Made by a program: the position numbers and the translations under genes. The notes below the pieces were generated by a model. The model saw only the letters and a list, made by a program, of their open reading frames with translations, ran no database searches and was not told the DNA's origin. This document shows, one piece after another, positions 1-8,853 of a DNA stretch of 64,000 nucleotides (the stretch's first letter is position 1; every line of letters begins with the position of its first letter). The DNA is from Paenibacillus pinisoli (GTDB lineage: Bacteria > Bacillota > Bacilli > Paenibacillales > Paenibacillaceae), in the NCBI RefSeq assembly GCF_003605435.1, contig NZ_QXQB01000003.1, forward strand, positions 803,579-867,578, given 5' to 3'.

Positions 1-69
1 CAACATTTATTGTTTTTCATGGTAACACAGAATATTGGGATTATCAATTGGATCATGGCACACTTCCCG

Positions 70-1026
70 CTACTCTCCGTGCTCCAGCAAGCGCCTTGCC
101 GTAATATGATCCGTCACAAGCACGTTCGCGTAGCCTCCGTTCAAGGCTCCGATGATTCCGGCGATCTTGTTCATCCCGCCAGCGACCAGAACCGTCCTGT
201 CCTTGCGCTTCAGCTCCTCCAGGCTTATGCCGATCGTGCGCTGATCAAGCTCCTCTGAGCAAATTACACCTGCCTTGTCGATATAGCGGGAGCAGATATC
301 GCCTGCTGCATTCGAACGGATAATGCCCTTCTCCTCTTCGGTGAAATAATCGGCCCGAATCAGCACCGAATCCTCGCTTGGCGCGCCTACGGTAATGACG
401 GCGATATTGGCCTGCTTGCCAAGCTCCAGGATGCCGCGGATATGGCGGTCCTTCTCAATCGTCTGCTTCACGACCTTATGGTCGACCAGTGCCGGCAGCG
501 GGATGAAATACGGCATAGTGCAGAACGCCTTGCCGAACAAATGGACAACCTCATGCGCATACGTATTCGTCTCCGAATGGCTGACGCCGCCGTTCAACTG
601 CACGACCTTCACATCGCGGAGGGGTTTATGCTTCAGCTGCCGGGCCACCTGGTACAGCGTCGTTCCCCATGTGACGGCAATAATGTCGCCGTCCAAGGCC
701 GTATCATACAGGTAATGCGCCGCCGCTTCGCCGATATAGGTTTTGACGACCTCGTTCTCGTAGCTCGATACGGGCGCGATGACCGCCTTTTGCAATCCGA
801 ATCTCGATTCCAGTCCTGCCGCCAGGGCGTCATAGCTTTCGCCCGGATGGACGATCTTGATCTGCACATAACCTTCGTCTCTGGCCTGCTGCAGAAACCT
901 TGAGATGGTCGGGCGCGACACGCCGAGCTTCTGGGCGATCTCCTCTTGATTCAGATTCGATTCGTAATACATTCTTGCTGCGTCAATCATCTTGCCGAGC
1001 TTGTCATCCGATCGTTCATCCGCCAT
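70..1026 (-). CDS. SorC/DeoR-type sugar-responsive transcriptional regulator
   Basis: Cytoplasmic DNA-binding regulator of about 318 residues. The N-terminal 60 residues hold a helix-turn-helix (NQEEIAQKLGVSRPTISRF) of the SorC type; the remainder matches the sugar-phosphate-binding domain of that family, with VTWGTTLYQVA as the phosphate-loop-like stretch and glycine-rich segments near the C-terminus (VLVAGGMNKIAGI). In this family a phosphorylated sugar controls DNA binding. I chose the ATG at 1026, which has AAAGAG about 8 bases upstream; an in-frame GTG at 1035 is possible. The gene has its own sigma-A-like promoter and no co-directional partner in the window, so its target may lie before position 1. 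The effector sugar cannot be told from sequence. Confidence 0.88.
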   Translation of the reverse strand: MADERSDDKLGKMIDAARMYYESNLNQEEIAQKLGVSRPTISRFLQQARDEGYVQIKIVHPGESYDALAAGLESRFGLQKAVIAPVSSYENEVVKTYIGEAAAHYLYDTALDGDIIAVTWGTTLYQVARQLKHKPLRDVKVVQLNGGVSHSETNTYAHEVVHLFGKAFCTMPYFIPLPALVDHKVVKQTIEKDRHIRGILELGKQANIAVITVGAPSEDSVLIRADYFTEEEKGIIRSNAAGDICSRYIDKAGVICSEELDQRTIGISLEELKRKDRTVLVAGGMNKIAGIIGALNGGYANVLVTDHITARRLLEHGE

Positions 1027-1063
1027 CCTGTCCACTCTTTTCCGCCGAAATTTTACCTCCTAC

Positions 1064-1092
1064 ACTATACTAGACGACCGTTCAATTGACAA
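1064..1092 (-). promoter_or_regulatory. Sigma-A-type promoter of the SorC-family gene
   Basis: On the minus strand, TTGTCA (1087-1092) and TATAGT (1064-1069) are separated by 17 bases, about 40 bases before the start codon. The fit to the vegetative consensus is good. Confidence 0.65.
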
Positions 1093-1119
1093 TGGCCGCC
1101 GCTTGCGCAGGCAACAAAC

Positions 1120-1150
1120 GTCCCGGCTCACTCAGGCCGTGAGCCGGGAC
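1120..1150 (-). terminator. Hairpin terminator after the surface nuclease gene
   Basis: A perfect 12-bp stem, GTCCCGGCTCAC (1120-1131) and its complement (1139-1150), has a 7-base loop. It lies 37 bases past the nuclease stop codon. On the minus strand a T-rich but interrupted stretch (GTTTGTTG) follows. Confidence 0.7.
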
Positions 1151-1186
1151 GCTGTGTTCGTTAAGACAGAAATATGGGATAAAGCC

Positions 1187-4100
1187 TTACTCTTGCTTGC
1201 TCTTCACGTAATCCAGCACGGACAGCAGCAGCGTCACAACTTGTGCTCTTGTGGCGTACGCTTCCGGCACGAAGCGGTTGCCTCCCATACCTTCCACCAA
1301 TCCTGCTGTGGCTGCCGCCGCAATGTACGGCTGCGCCCATGGCTGAATGTCGTTCGTATCGGCAAAGGCCGGCTTCGCATTGGGATCAACCTTGATGCCG
1401 AGCGCACGGACCAGAATCACGGTCATCTCGGTCCGGGTGAGCGGCTTCGATGGACGCAGCGTATGATCCTCATACCCCGTAATAACCTCATCCTCAATCA
1501 GTCGGGCGAAGAAGCCTTGCGCCCAGGCCGGCACTTGCCCGGCATCCGCGAAATTCAATTTGCCATTCGCAGCTTGGTCAAGCTTAAGCGCGCGGCCGAC
1601 CATCGTCACAAACTCCGCTCTTGTCGCCTGGCCGTCCGGACGGAAGCTTCCGTCCCCGTAACCGTTGACGATCCCCGAAGCTACCGCTTTGTTGATCGAT
1701 TCCTTAGCCCAGTGGTTGCCCACATCTTCAAACGATGCCTCCAGTGCTGGTGTTGGTGTTGGTGTTGGTGTTGGTGTCGGTGTCGGCGTTGGTGTTGGCG
1801 TCGGTTCCGGCGTTGGCGTCGTTGGTGTAGTCGGCGTCGTTGGCGTTGGTGTCGGCGTCGGAAGCGGACTTCCTTTCAAGTCGACAATTCTTCCTTCAAC
1901 AGCCGATGTCTTAGCCGTAATTGTGCCTGCCTTCTGAATATAATTGGTGAGCACCTCGTAATCCGGCAAGTACAGCAGATTGACGCGCCCTTCATTATAA
2001 GCTTTCTCGAGAGAAGCATAGAAGTCGCCGCCCTTGGCTGTAAATGCGTTCGTAGCTACCTCATAAGTCTTATTCAGCTCAAGCGGCACGTAACGATTGC
2101 CGTTCTTCACCTCGATACGCACGACGCGTTCGTTCACCGGCTTCGTAGAGTCATAATCGAAGCGCATGCCTGCGATATGCGGGAAGCGGCCGTCCTTCGT
2201 CGTTGTAATCGTGGATACGCCGTTCTCCATCGCATCCTTGATTTCTTGTCCTGTCAGCATGATCGTAACCAGATCATTGTTGAACGGAAGCACGGTCAGC
2301 ACTTCGCCTTGCGTAATCGGGCCCTCGTTGATGGAATCTCGAATGCCGCCTCCGTTCTGAAGCGCGATGACCGCATTGGTGCCTGCCGCCTTGGCTGCAC
2401 TCAGCATGCCGTCAGCAATCAGGTTGCCGAGATTCGTCTCCTTGGAGCGTACATCCGCCCGTACGCCGTTCAGCACAACTTCCGTGTTGCCGACTACGGT
2501 TTCGGTAAGCTCCATAATGCCCGGCTTATATTTGGTATCCAGAATCTGCTTCGCCTCTTGATCCTCCGCGATGACATAGCCCGCGCCATCCTTCGCATCA
2601 ATGGAGATCAGCTCTTCATCCCAGTCAACCAGTACGCCCGCTTCATCGAACAGAACCTTCAGTCTGCCGAGGAACTGGCCTTTCTCGCCGGTCTGTACAA
2701 TAAGCTTCGGCGCATTCGGCTGAGTGCGGTCTACTACCGCTTCATCCAGCTTGGTATGGCTATGTCCGCCGACGATGATATCAATGCCAGGGACAGCTTT
2801 GGCAAGCTCCAGATCCGCCTCATAGCCCAAGTGGGACAGAACGATAATTTTGTTGATGTTCTCCGCTTCCAGCATAGCCACGGTATCCTTGGCGCTCTGG
2901 ACCGCGTTCTTGAATTTCACATCGCCCGGAGATGCGATATTCGCCGTATCCTCCGTCGTCAGGCCGATAATGCCTACTTCCTCGCCATCTACATTCATAA
3001 TAATAGCCGGGTAGATATTCTTCTTCATGCCTGGCTTGCCGATCTCGTTCTTGAACATGCCCTTCAATATCGCATCCGCTGTGAAATCCACGTTGGACGA
3101 CACGAACGGGAACGCGGCATTGCCAATGAACTCGGACAGCACTAGCGAGTTTTTGTCGAACTCGTGATTGCCGAACGTCATCGCGTCGTAGCCGACCAAA
3201 TTCATGAACTCCAGGTCCGCTTGGCCCAAATATTTGTTGAAATACAGCGTACCGGAGAATACGTCTCCCGCATCGACGAGAAGCGGATTCGTCGCGCTTG
3301 CCTTGGCTTCCTTGATCGCCGTCACGCGGCGCAGAATGCTGTTCGGCGAGCTTGTGGTATCCAGGTTCGCATGGGTATCATTCGTGTGCAATATCGTAAG
3401 CGGGAAGCCCTCTCTCAGGTCAACCTGCGCCATCACCGCGTCGTGGTCGGATACACGGCCTGCTGAAGGAGAGAAGTCCGCGTTCAAGTGAACCACATCT
3501 ACTTCTGCGCTCGCAGACAGATTTTTGCTGACCAGGATATGGTCAAGCACCTGCGAGTTGCCGTCAAATGTATACGTGTAACGCTCATTCAGCGGCAGCT
3601 TGTCGATCAGATTGTCCAGCTCATTGCCTTTCAGAATAGCGGCTGTGTCGGTGAACTGGAAGTCATTCAAGTCACCCAATGCGACGATATTGGCATCCGG
3701 ATTTTGCGCCAGTACGTTCTTCACGAAGCCGTTCACAACGGCTGCGATCTTATGGCGCTGCGCCTCGCTAGACAGCACTGGAGGCTGAACGACGCCGAAC
3801 GGTCCGTTATCGCCCGATTTGGAATTGAAATGGTTGGCGATCACAATGACCTTTTTGCCTTTGAATACGAACTGAGCGGCAAGCGGCTTACGCGAGCTCG
3901 CAAACACTGTATTCGCAGGGTCAATTCGGCCCGGATTATGGGTCAACTCATCTGTTGCAGCTGTATATTGGACGGCCTGGGTTGCGCTGCCCTTGCCATT
4001 TGCGCTGCTTGCCAGACTTACGCGATCCGGATTGTACAGGAAGCCGACGCGGATATTGCCGCCCGGCGCTCCGCCATCCTGCTTATTCTGCGGCGCAATG

Positions 4101-6796
4101 TCCGTATAGATATATTCAGGGCCGCCCTTGGCTTTAATCGCCGCAATCAGAGCAGAGGCGTCTGCCTCGACCAAGCCCGTGTCAGCCTCGCCGTTGCCGT
4201 CCTGCATCTCGACGACGCCGATAATATCCGGCTTCTTCATATTGGAGACAATGGACTCTGCCAGCTTGTTTGTCTTATCCGCCCCTACGCCCGGATAGTA
4301 GTTCTCGATGTTGTAGGAGGCGATTAGCAGCTTGTTGTTATCCACTTCAATTGTCGTCGTTTCCTGCTGGAACGTGCCCCGTTCAATGGAAGGAAGATCA
4401 CCGCTCGCCGGAATGACTTTGAAGTTTCCGTTGTTGTAGCCAATTACCCCGGTCACGTCTGCTGTGAATTTGTCGCCTGTGCTCACCTCTTGACCCGGAT
4501 TGCCGTAAGCGATCAGCAGACGCTGCGGGTTCAAGTTGCCCAGCTCCTTCAGCACGAGGCCTCCGGCAGGCGTAATGACATCCGTGCCGTCGTTCTCTAT
4601 GCGTGTCGGAATGTTGTATACCATGGAACTGCCGCCGCCGCTTGTCCAGTACGGGCTAAGAATGGTCGGCGTCGGCAGCGTTACGAGCATGCCTTCGAGC
4701 GATTCATAGAAGTCGATCGCATCCTCTTCCGGCTGGAATTCCTGCATCGCATCATTGTCGATGATCGAGGACGGGATGACTCTGCCGTTTTTGCCCAGCA
4801 CCACCGGCTCCGGCATCTTGTAATTATGATCCGGCGTGATCGTTCTCGAGGTCATCGTAATCTGTGTCGAGGTCAGATTGCTGGCGCTGCCTTCATTGTA
4901 TTCGGATACTGTGCCCGATACGGCAACCAGATCGCCGATCGCCGGCTTCAATGCCGCGTTCGTGCTGTAGACAAAAATCCCTTCGGAAGTCTTGTCGTTA
5001 TCGTCCGGCTGCGGATCTTGCATGAAGAAGCCCTTGTAAGCTCCTGTAGCGAAGGTGTAGCCGTACTGCGTTACAATGCCTTCAATATCCGATACTTGCT
5101 GGCCGTCGAAGTCCGATTGATGGGACTCGCCTTGAATATCGTGAATCCGTACCTGCTCGGACACCTCATAAGCGAAAGTATATACATCGCTCTCCTGGGC
5201 ATCGGCAATGGCGATCGCTTTGATGACAACATCCTCATTGACCTGGATCGGTCCGCCGTACAGCTTGCTTGCAGCCGTCGGCTCAGAGCCGTCAAGGGTA
5301 TAGTAGATCTTTGCGCCGCTCATTGGGCTTGTGAGCACCACATCGCCGCCGGCAATAATGCGGCCCGCTCCCGGGCTTGCCATAACCGACAGCAAGTTCT
5401 CCACAAGCGCCGTCTCGCCAAGCGGAATGAACTGATAATCCGCGTTGAATTGCTTGATAACGCCCGTAATCTTCTCGAATGTTGCTCCTGCTTTCAATTT
5501 GGACAGGCTCGAGTAGATCGTGAACGTATCGCCGCCTTGGCTTGCCGTCACACGGCTGCCGTTCACGGCCTCAATCTTCACATTCTCCAGCGTAACCAGC
5601 TCTGCCTCATGAGCCTCGCCATTGGCTGTCGACAGGTCAGCCCCAGTCAGCAGCTTAGGCTCCGGCAATCCGGCATTTTCTTCTACTACCTTGTAAGTCA
5701 ATCCAGTCTGCGGCTTAAGCTCCTGCAGATTGCTATAGATCTCCATGACGCCGCCAGCTTCCACACGGTCGCCGACTTTGGCGAAGTTGTTGAAGCCATA
5801 CAGCACAATACCGGCTGTCTCGTCCTGGATGTACATTTCTGCGCCATCGATGAAGGTGACTATACCTTCCGTCAACGCATTTTGACCCTTATCTCTCACT
5901 CGGGTGGCGGCTACATCCGATTTCTCCAGAATCGTATAGTCGAAGGTCGATTCCGGGCTGTCAGACATGCCGTCAGCCTTTGCGTAAGCCTTGATCGTCG
6001 TCGCTTCGTTAATAGCGATTGGTCCTGTGTATGGCTCGTAAGCACCCGCTCCAAGGGCCGCCTCGATCGAAGCGCCTGCCGTAGCCGTGTTCAGCGTGAC
6101 TTCCGTTCCCGCAGGCCATGCATTAGACTCTGGCGAAGCTGTCACGGCGCTTACCGCCAGCTCATTGAAGGAGCTGTTGCGCGGGTCAGGAGCCTTGACC
6201 TCGAAATCCGCCAGGTTATTGTCCGTGTCCTCGCCGCGGCTGGTGCTTGGCGCGCCTGCAGCCGCTTTCCGAATCGCCGCCGTTGTGTTCGTCAGCGGCA
6301 GAGTCGGGCTCGTCTCGGATTGATTGGCAGTACCATAGCCGACCAGGTCGATGGTGCTGCCGGAGCCGTCTACCAAGTCTACCTTTCCGTTGGTTCCGGC
6401 CATAGCCAGAGAACCGATTACATCGGGAGCCGGCAAGTCCTTTGTTCCGCCTGTCCCTGCAGCTTGCTGTATAAGATAATACCCTTTGGCTTCAATCGTT
6501 CCGTTAATTGGGGTCACATTTGAATCGTTGCTGAACGTCCCGGCAGCGCTTGCATAACGCACCTTCCAGTCCGTCATCGTGACGGCTTGATCCGTCGGAT
6601 TGTACAGCTCGATGAAATCGTGCTTGTACTCCGCTCCAGAGTTTCCGCCGCCTCCGTATACCTGTGAAATCACAACATGGCTTGCCTCTGCCGCCCTGGC
6701 GGGCGCGCCGATACTGCCGAGCGTGCTGCCAGCCAGCAATACAGCCGCCAGCACCATGCCTGTCTTTCTCTTCATACGAGAAATCCATCCCTGCAT
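1187..6796 (-). CDS. SLH-anchored multidomain surface nuclease / 5'-nucleotidase
   Basis: Secreted, wall-anchored protein of about 1869 residues. In order: signal peptide (MKRKTGMVLAAVLLAGS, cut after ARAAE); lamin-tail-like domain; chitobiase C-terminal-like and OB-fold-like modules; an endonuclease/exonuclease/phosphatase domain (ASYNIENYYPG, GDLNDFQFTD, SDHDAVMA); a metallophosphatase/5'-nucleotidase pair (LHTNDTHANL, GNHEFDK, GGHSHTKL); a Thr-Pro linker; three SLH repeats. The arrangement resembles B. subtilis YhcR, a sugar-nonspecific nuclease, but the anchor here is SLH. The inferred role is degrading external nucleic acid and dephosphorylating the nucleotides. The ATG at 6796 was preferred because AGAGGAGAT lies 8-9 bases before it; the in-frame ATG at 6856 has no such site. 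Confidence 0.93.
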   Translation of the reverse strand: MQGWISRMKRKTGMVLAAVLLAGSTLGSIGAPARAAEASHVVISQVYGGGGNSGAEYKHDFIELYNPTDQAVTMTDWKVRYASAAGTFSNDSNVTPINGTIEAKGYYLIQQAAGTGGTKDLPAPDVIGSLAMAGTNGKVDLVDGSGSTIDLVGYGTANQSETSPTLPLTNTTAAIRKAAAGAPSTSRGEDTDNNLADFEVKAPDPRNSSFNELAVSAVTASPESNAWPAGTEVTLNTATAGASIEAALGAGAYEPYTGPIAINEATTIKAYAKADGMSDSPESTFDYTILEKSDVAATRVRDKGQNALTEGIVTFIDGAEMYIQDETAGIVLYGFNNFAKVGDRVEAGGVMEIYSNLQELKPQTGLTYKVVEENAGLPEPKLLTGADLSTANGEAHEAELVTLENVKIEAVNGSRVTASQGGDTFTIYSSLSKLKAGATFEKITGVIKQFNADYQFIPLGETALVENLLSVMASPGAGRIIAGGDVVLTSPMSGAKIYYTLDGSEPTAASKLYGGPIQVNEDVVIKAIAIADAQESDVYTFAYEVSEQVRIHDIQGESHQSDFDGQQVSDIEGIVTQYGYTFATGAYKGFFMQDPQPDDNDKTSEGIFVYSTNAALKPAIGDLVAVSGTVSEYNEGSASNLTSTQITMTSRTITPDHNYKMPEPVVLGKNGRVIPSSIIDNDAMQEFQPEEDAIDFYESLEGMLVTLPTPTILSPYWTSGGGSSMVYNIPTRIENDGTDVITPAGGLVLKELGNLNPQRLLIAYGNPGQEVSTGDKFTADVTGVIGYNNGNFKVIPASGDLPSIERGTFQQETTTIEVDNNKLLIASYNIENYYPGVGADKTNKLAESIVSNMKKPDIIGVVEMQDGNGEADTGLVEADASALIAAIKAKGGPEYIYTDIAPQNKQDGGAPGGNIRVGFLYNPDRVSLASSANGKGSATQAVQYTAATDELTHNPGRIDPANTVFASSRKPLAAQFVFKGKKVIVIANHFNSKSGDNGPFGVVQPPVLSSEAQRHKIAAVVNGFVKNVLAQNPDANIVALGDLNDFQFTDTAAILKGNELDNLIDKLPLNERYTYTFDGNSQVLDHILVSKNLSASAEVDVVHLNADFSPSAGRVSDHDAVMAQVDLREGFPLTILHTNDTHANLDTTSSPNSILRRVTAIKEAKASATNPLLVDAGDVFSGTLYFNKYLGQADLEFMNLVGYDAMTFGNHEFDKNSLVLSEFIGNAAFPFVSSNVDFTADAILKGMFKNEIGKPGMKKNIYPAIIMNVDGEEVGIIGLTTEDTANIASPGDVKFKNAVQSAKDTVAMLEAENINKIIVLSHLGYEADLELAKAVPGIDIIVGGHSHTKLDEAVVDRTQPNAPKLIVQTGEKGQFLGRLKVLFDEAGVLVDWDEELISIDAKDGAGYVIAEDQEAKQILDTKYKPGIMELTETVVGNTEVVLNGVRADVRSKETNLGNLIADGMLSAAKAAGTNAVIALQNGGGIRDSINEGPITQGEVLTVLPFNNDLVTIMLTGQEIKDAMENGVSTITTTKDGRFPHIAGMRFDYDSTKPVNERVVRIEVKNGNRYVPLELNKTYEVATNAFTAKGGDFYASLEKAYNEGRVNLLYLPDYEVLTNYIQKAGTITAKTSAVEGRIVDLKGSPLPTPTPTPTTPTTPTTPTPEPTPTPTPTPTPTPTPTPTPALEASFEDVGNHWAKESINKAVASGIVNGYGDGSFRPDGQATRAEFVTMVGRALKLDQAANGKLNFADAGQVPAWAQGFFARLIEDEVITGYEDHTLRPSKPLTRTEMTVILVRALGIKVDPNAKPAFADTNDIQPWAQPYIAAAATAGLVEGMGGNRFVPEAYATRAQVVTLLLSVLDYVKSKQE
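1740..1862. repeat. 6-bp-period tandem repeat coding for a Thr-Pro linker
   Basis: About 20 units of GGTGTY/GGCGTY on the plus strand encode the (Thr-Pro)n linker between the nucleotidase and the SLH repeats. Synonymous third-base changes are scattered through it, so the tract is not freshly expanded. Confidence 0.9.
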
Positions 6797-6921
6797 GTCT
6801 CTTATCTCCTCTCTTTGCTTGGGGATTCCATGAACTAGATTCAGTACTAGAATCACGGCCTCATATAGAGTAGCCCCCGATTGTCATCGAAACGTCATCA
6901 TGAAATTAAGTTCTGGTAAAG

Positions 6922-6937
6922 ATGAACATTTGTTCAT
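6922..6937. promoter_or_regulatory. GAAC-N4-GTTC palindrome, LexA/DinR-like
   Basis: ATGAACATTTGTTCAT contains the GAAC-N4-GTTC core of Gram-positive SOS boxes, but not the flanking C and G of the consensus. It lies about 125 bases upstream of the nuclease start. Function is inferred from the motif alone. Confidence 0.3.
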
Positions 6938-7003
6938 GACAAGGAACAGCTTATCTGGAGATTTTATTAAGCTGCTCGTCCATTTATGCGCAAACCATAA
7001 CAA

Positions 7004-7031
7004 AAGGCTTCGCCGGTGAGGGCGAAGCCTT
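7004..7031 (-). terminator. Terminator-like hairpin in the leader of the surface nuclease gene
   Basis: AAGGCTTCGCC (7004-7014) pairs perfectly with 7021-7031 across a 6-base loop. On the minus strand the stem is followed by TTTTGTT, as in an intrinsic terminator; the plus side has no T-run. It lies 208 bases upstream of the nuclease start in a divergent spacer, so it could be an attenuator or the terminator of a lost gene. Confidence 0.6.
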
Positions 7032-7153
7032 GGTTCCCGGCTTGATTGATTTTTGAAACCACCCTCACAAAATGACAAATGAAAACAACACATTATGCTA
7101 TCCTTTTGCTTGCCCTAATTGACTATAATGATAGGCAAGAAGGAGCTGATCCG

Positions 7154-8689
7154 ATGAAAAAGCCAAATATTTTGCTCATTACAAGCGACCAGCAGCATTG
7201 GAATACAATAGGCGCATTTAACCACGAAATCCATACTCCCAACCTGGACCGGCTGGTTCGTGAAGGGACAACGTTCAGCCGGGCTTACTGCCCCAACCCT
7301 ACCTGTACGCCGAGCCGCGCATCGATGATTACCGGCATGTACCCAAGCCAGCATGGAGCTTGGACTCTTGGAACGAAGCTGCTTGAGGATCGCCACACCA
7401 TCGGCGAAGACTTTCAGCAGGCCGGTTATCAGACCGCGCTGGTTGGCAAAGCCCATTTTCAGCCTTTGCATTCAACGGAACAATATCCATCGCTCGAATC
7501 GTACCCGATTCTTCAGGACCTGGATTATTGGAGAACGAATCAGGATTCTTTTTACGGCTTCTCTCATGTGGAGCTGGCACGAAATCATACCAACGAAGCG
7601 CATGTCGGGCAGCATTATGCCGCTTGGCTGGAGGATAAGGGCTGTACCAATTGGAGGGATTATTTCTTGCCGCCGACAGGCACCATGGATCCCAATCAAA
7701 CTTACAAATGGCCAATCCCTGAGAAGTACCACTATAATACATGGATCGCTGAACGAACCAATGCTTTGCTAGAGCAATATAAAGAGAATGACGACAGTTT
7801 TTTCTTGTGGTCCAGCTTTTTCGATCCACATCCCGAATACCTGGTGCCTGAGCCATGGGATACGATGTACGATCCCGATCAGCTTACCATCCCCTCTCTG
7901 GTTCCGGGTGAACATGATCTGAATCCGCCGCATTTTGGGATGACACAGGAAGAAGCCCCTGACTTCACGGGCTTGCGGGAGAGCGGCTTCGACATCCACG
8001 GTTACCGCTCCCATCACTACTACGAATACGGCAGCAAGTTCAGGCTGACGGAGGAAGACAAGAAAAAATTAGTCGCCGTCTATTACGGCATGGTCAGCAT
8101 GATGGATAAATATATCGGGACCATTCTGGATAAGTTGGACCAGCTCGGCATGGCCGATAATACCTTGATCGTCTTCACGACCGACCACGGCCATTTCTTC
8201 GGGCAGCACGGCTTGCAAGCCAAGGGAGGCTTTCACTACGAGGATTTGATCAAGCTTCCGTTCATTGTGAGATACCCGGGACATGTAGCGTCCGGCAAAA
8301 CCTCTGCGGCTTTCCAATCGCTCGTCGATCTAGCCCCTACCTTCCTGTCTTTCTCCAATCTGCCTATCCCCCATGCCATGACAGGAGTAGATCAGAAGGA
8401 GGTGTGGCTCGGCACATCGGATCAGGCAAGGGACCATGCGATCTGTGAATTCCGGCATGAAGCAACCACCATTCACCAGAAGACGTACGTCGATGCGCGA
8501 TATAAAATTACGGTTTATTACAACCAGACATACGGTGAGATATTCGACCTGCAAGAGGACCCAAACGAGCTTCGCAACTTGTGGGACAACCCTGATTACG
8601 CCGCCTTGAAATCAGAGCTTCTGCTCAAATACGCATGGGCCGAGCTTGGGAAGGAATCGATGCCGATGCCTAGAATTTGCCACGCTTAA
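7154..8689 (+). CDS. Sulfatase-family hydrolase (Cys type)
   Basis: Type I sulfatase of about 511 residues, expected to release sulfate from a sulfated sugar or aryl ester. The N-terminal metal-binding motif ITSDQQHWN and the CTPSR signature at residues 51-55 are present; Cys51 would become formylglycine. TDHGHFFGQHG carries further metal and sulfate ligands. There is no signal peptide, so the enzyme is probably cytoplasmic and acts on an imported substrate. The ATG at 7154 is preceded by AAGGAGC at good spacing; upstream in-frame starts lack a site. The formylglycine-generating enzyme is not in the window. The AraC regulator downstream is a likely partner. The substrate is unknown; some family members are phosphonate hydrolases or phosphodiesterases instead. 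Confidence 0.93.
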   Translation: MKKPNILLITSDQQHWNTIGAFNHEIHTPNLDRLVREGTTFSRAYCPNPTCTPSRASMITGMYPSQHGAWTLGTKLLEDRHTIGEDFQQAGYQTALVGKAHFQPLHSTEQYPSLESYPILQDLDYWRTNQDSFYGFSHVELARNHTNEAHVGQHYAAWLEDKGCTNWRDYFLPPTGTMDPNQTYKWPIPEKYHYNTWIAERTNALLEQYKENDDSFFLWSSFFDPHPEYLVPEPWDTMYDPDQLTIPSLVPGEHDLNPPHFGMTQEEAPDFTGLRESGFDIHGYRSHHYYEYGSKFRLTEEDKKKLVAVYYGMVSMMDKYIGTILDKLDQLGMADNTLIVFTTDHGHFFGQHGLQAKGGFHYEDLIKLPFIVRYPGHVASGKTSAAFQSLVDLAPTFLSFSNLPIPHAMTGVDQKEVWLGTSDQARDHAICEFRHEATTIHQKTYVDARYKITVYYNQTYGEIFDLQEDPNELRNLWDNPDYAALKSELLLKYAWAELGKESMPMPRICHA

Positions 8690-8709
8690 ACCGTCCGGTC
8701 TGAAGCAGA

Positions 8710-8760
8710 AAAGCCCGCAAGCTGAAGCCCATAAAAGCATGGCGCCAGCTTGCGGGCTTT
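8710..8760 (+). terminator. Terminator after the sulfatase gene
   Basis: AAAGCCCGCAAGCTG (8710-8724) pairs with CAGCTTGCGGGCTTT (8746-8760), a perfect 15-bp stem ending in a T-run, 20 bases past the stop. Confidence 0.9.
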
Positions 8761-8853
8761 ATTGGAATAACGCGCTGCTATTCTATTCATCCGCCCTGAT
8801 GTTAAAATGATAGGGACATCCATCACCCTTTAACATTGGAAGAGGTTGTGTGC

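Larger units (their letters stand above)
6797..7153. other. Divergent spacer between nuclease and sulfatase genes
   Basis: This 357-bp region without a credible gene holds the GAAC-N4-GTTC palindrome, the leader hairpin, and a TATAAT (7124-7129) in front of the sulfatase gene with no convincing -35 box. Confidence 0.6.

Noticed and set aside
1665..1937. Gly-Val repeat open frame on the plus strand
   Set aside because: The complement of the Thr-Pro linker tract read in another frame.
992..3145. 717-codon open frame on the plus strand
   Set aside because: Shadow of the nuclease gene on the opposite strand, rich in Arg/His/Cys, with no ribosome-binding site or family resemblance. The same holds for the long frames at 4490-6523 and 55980-57881.
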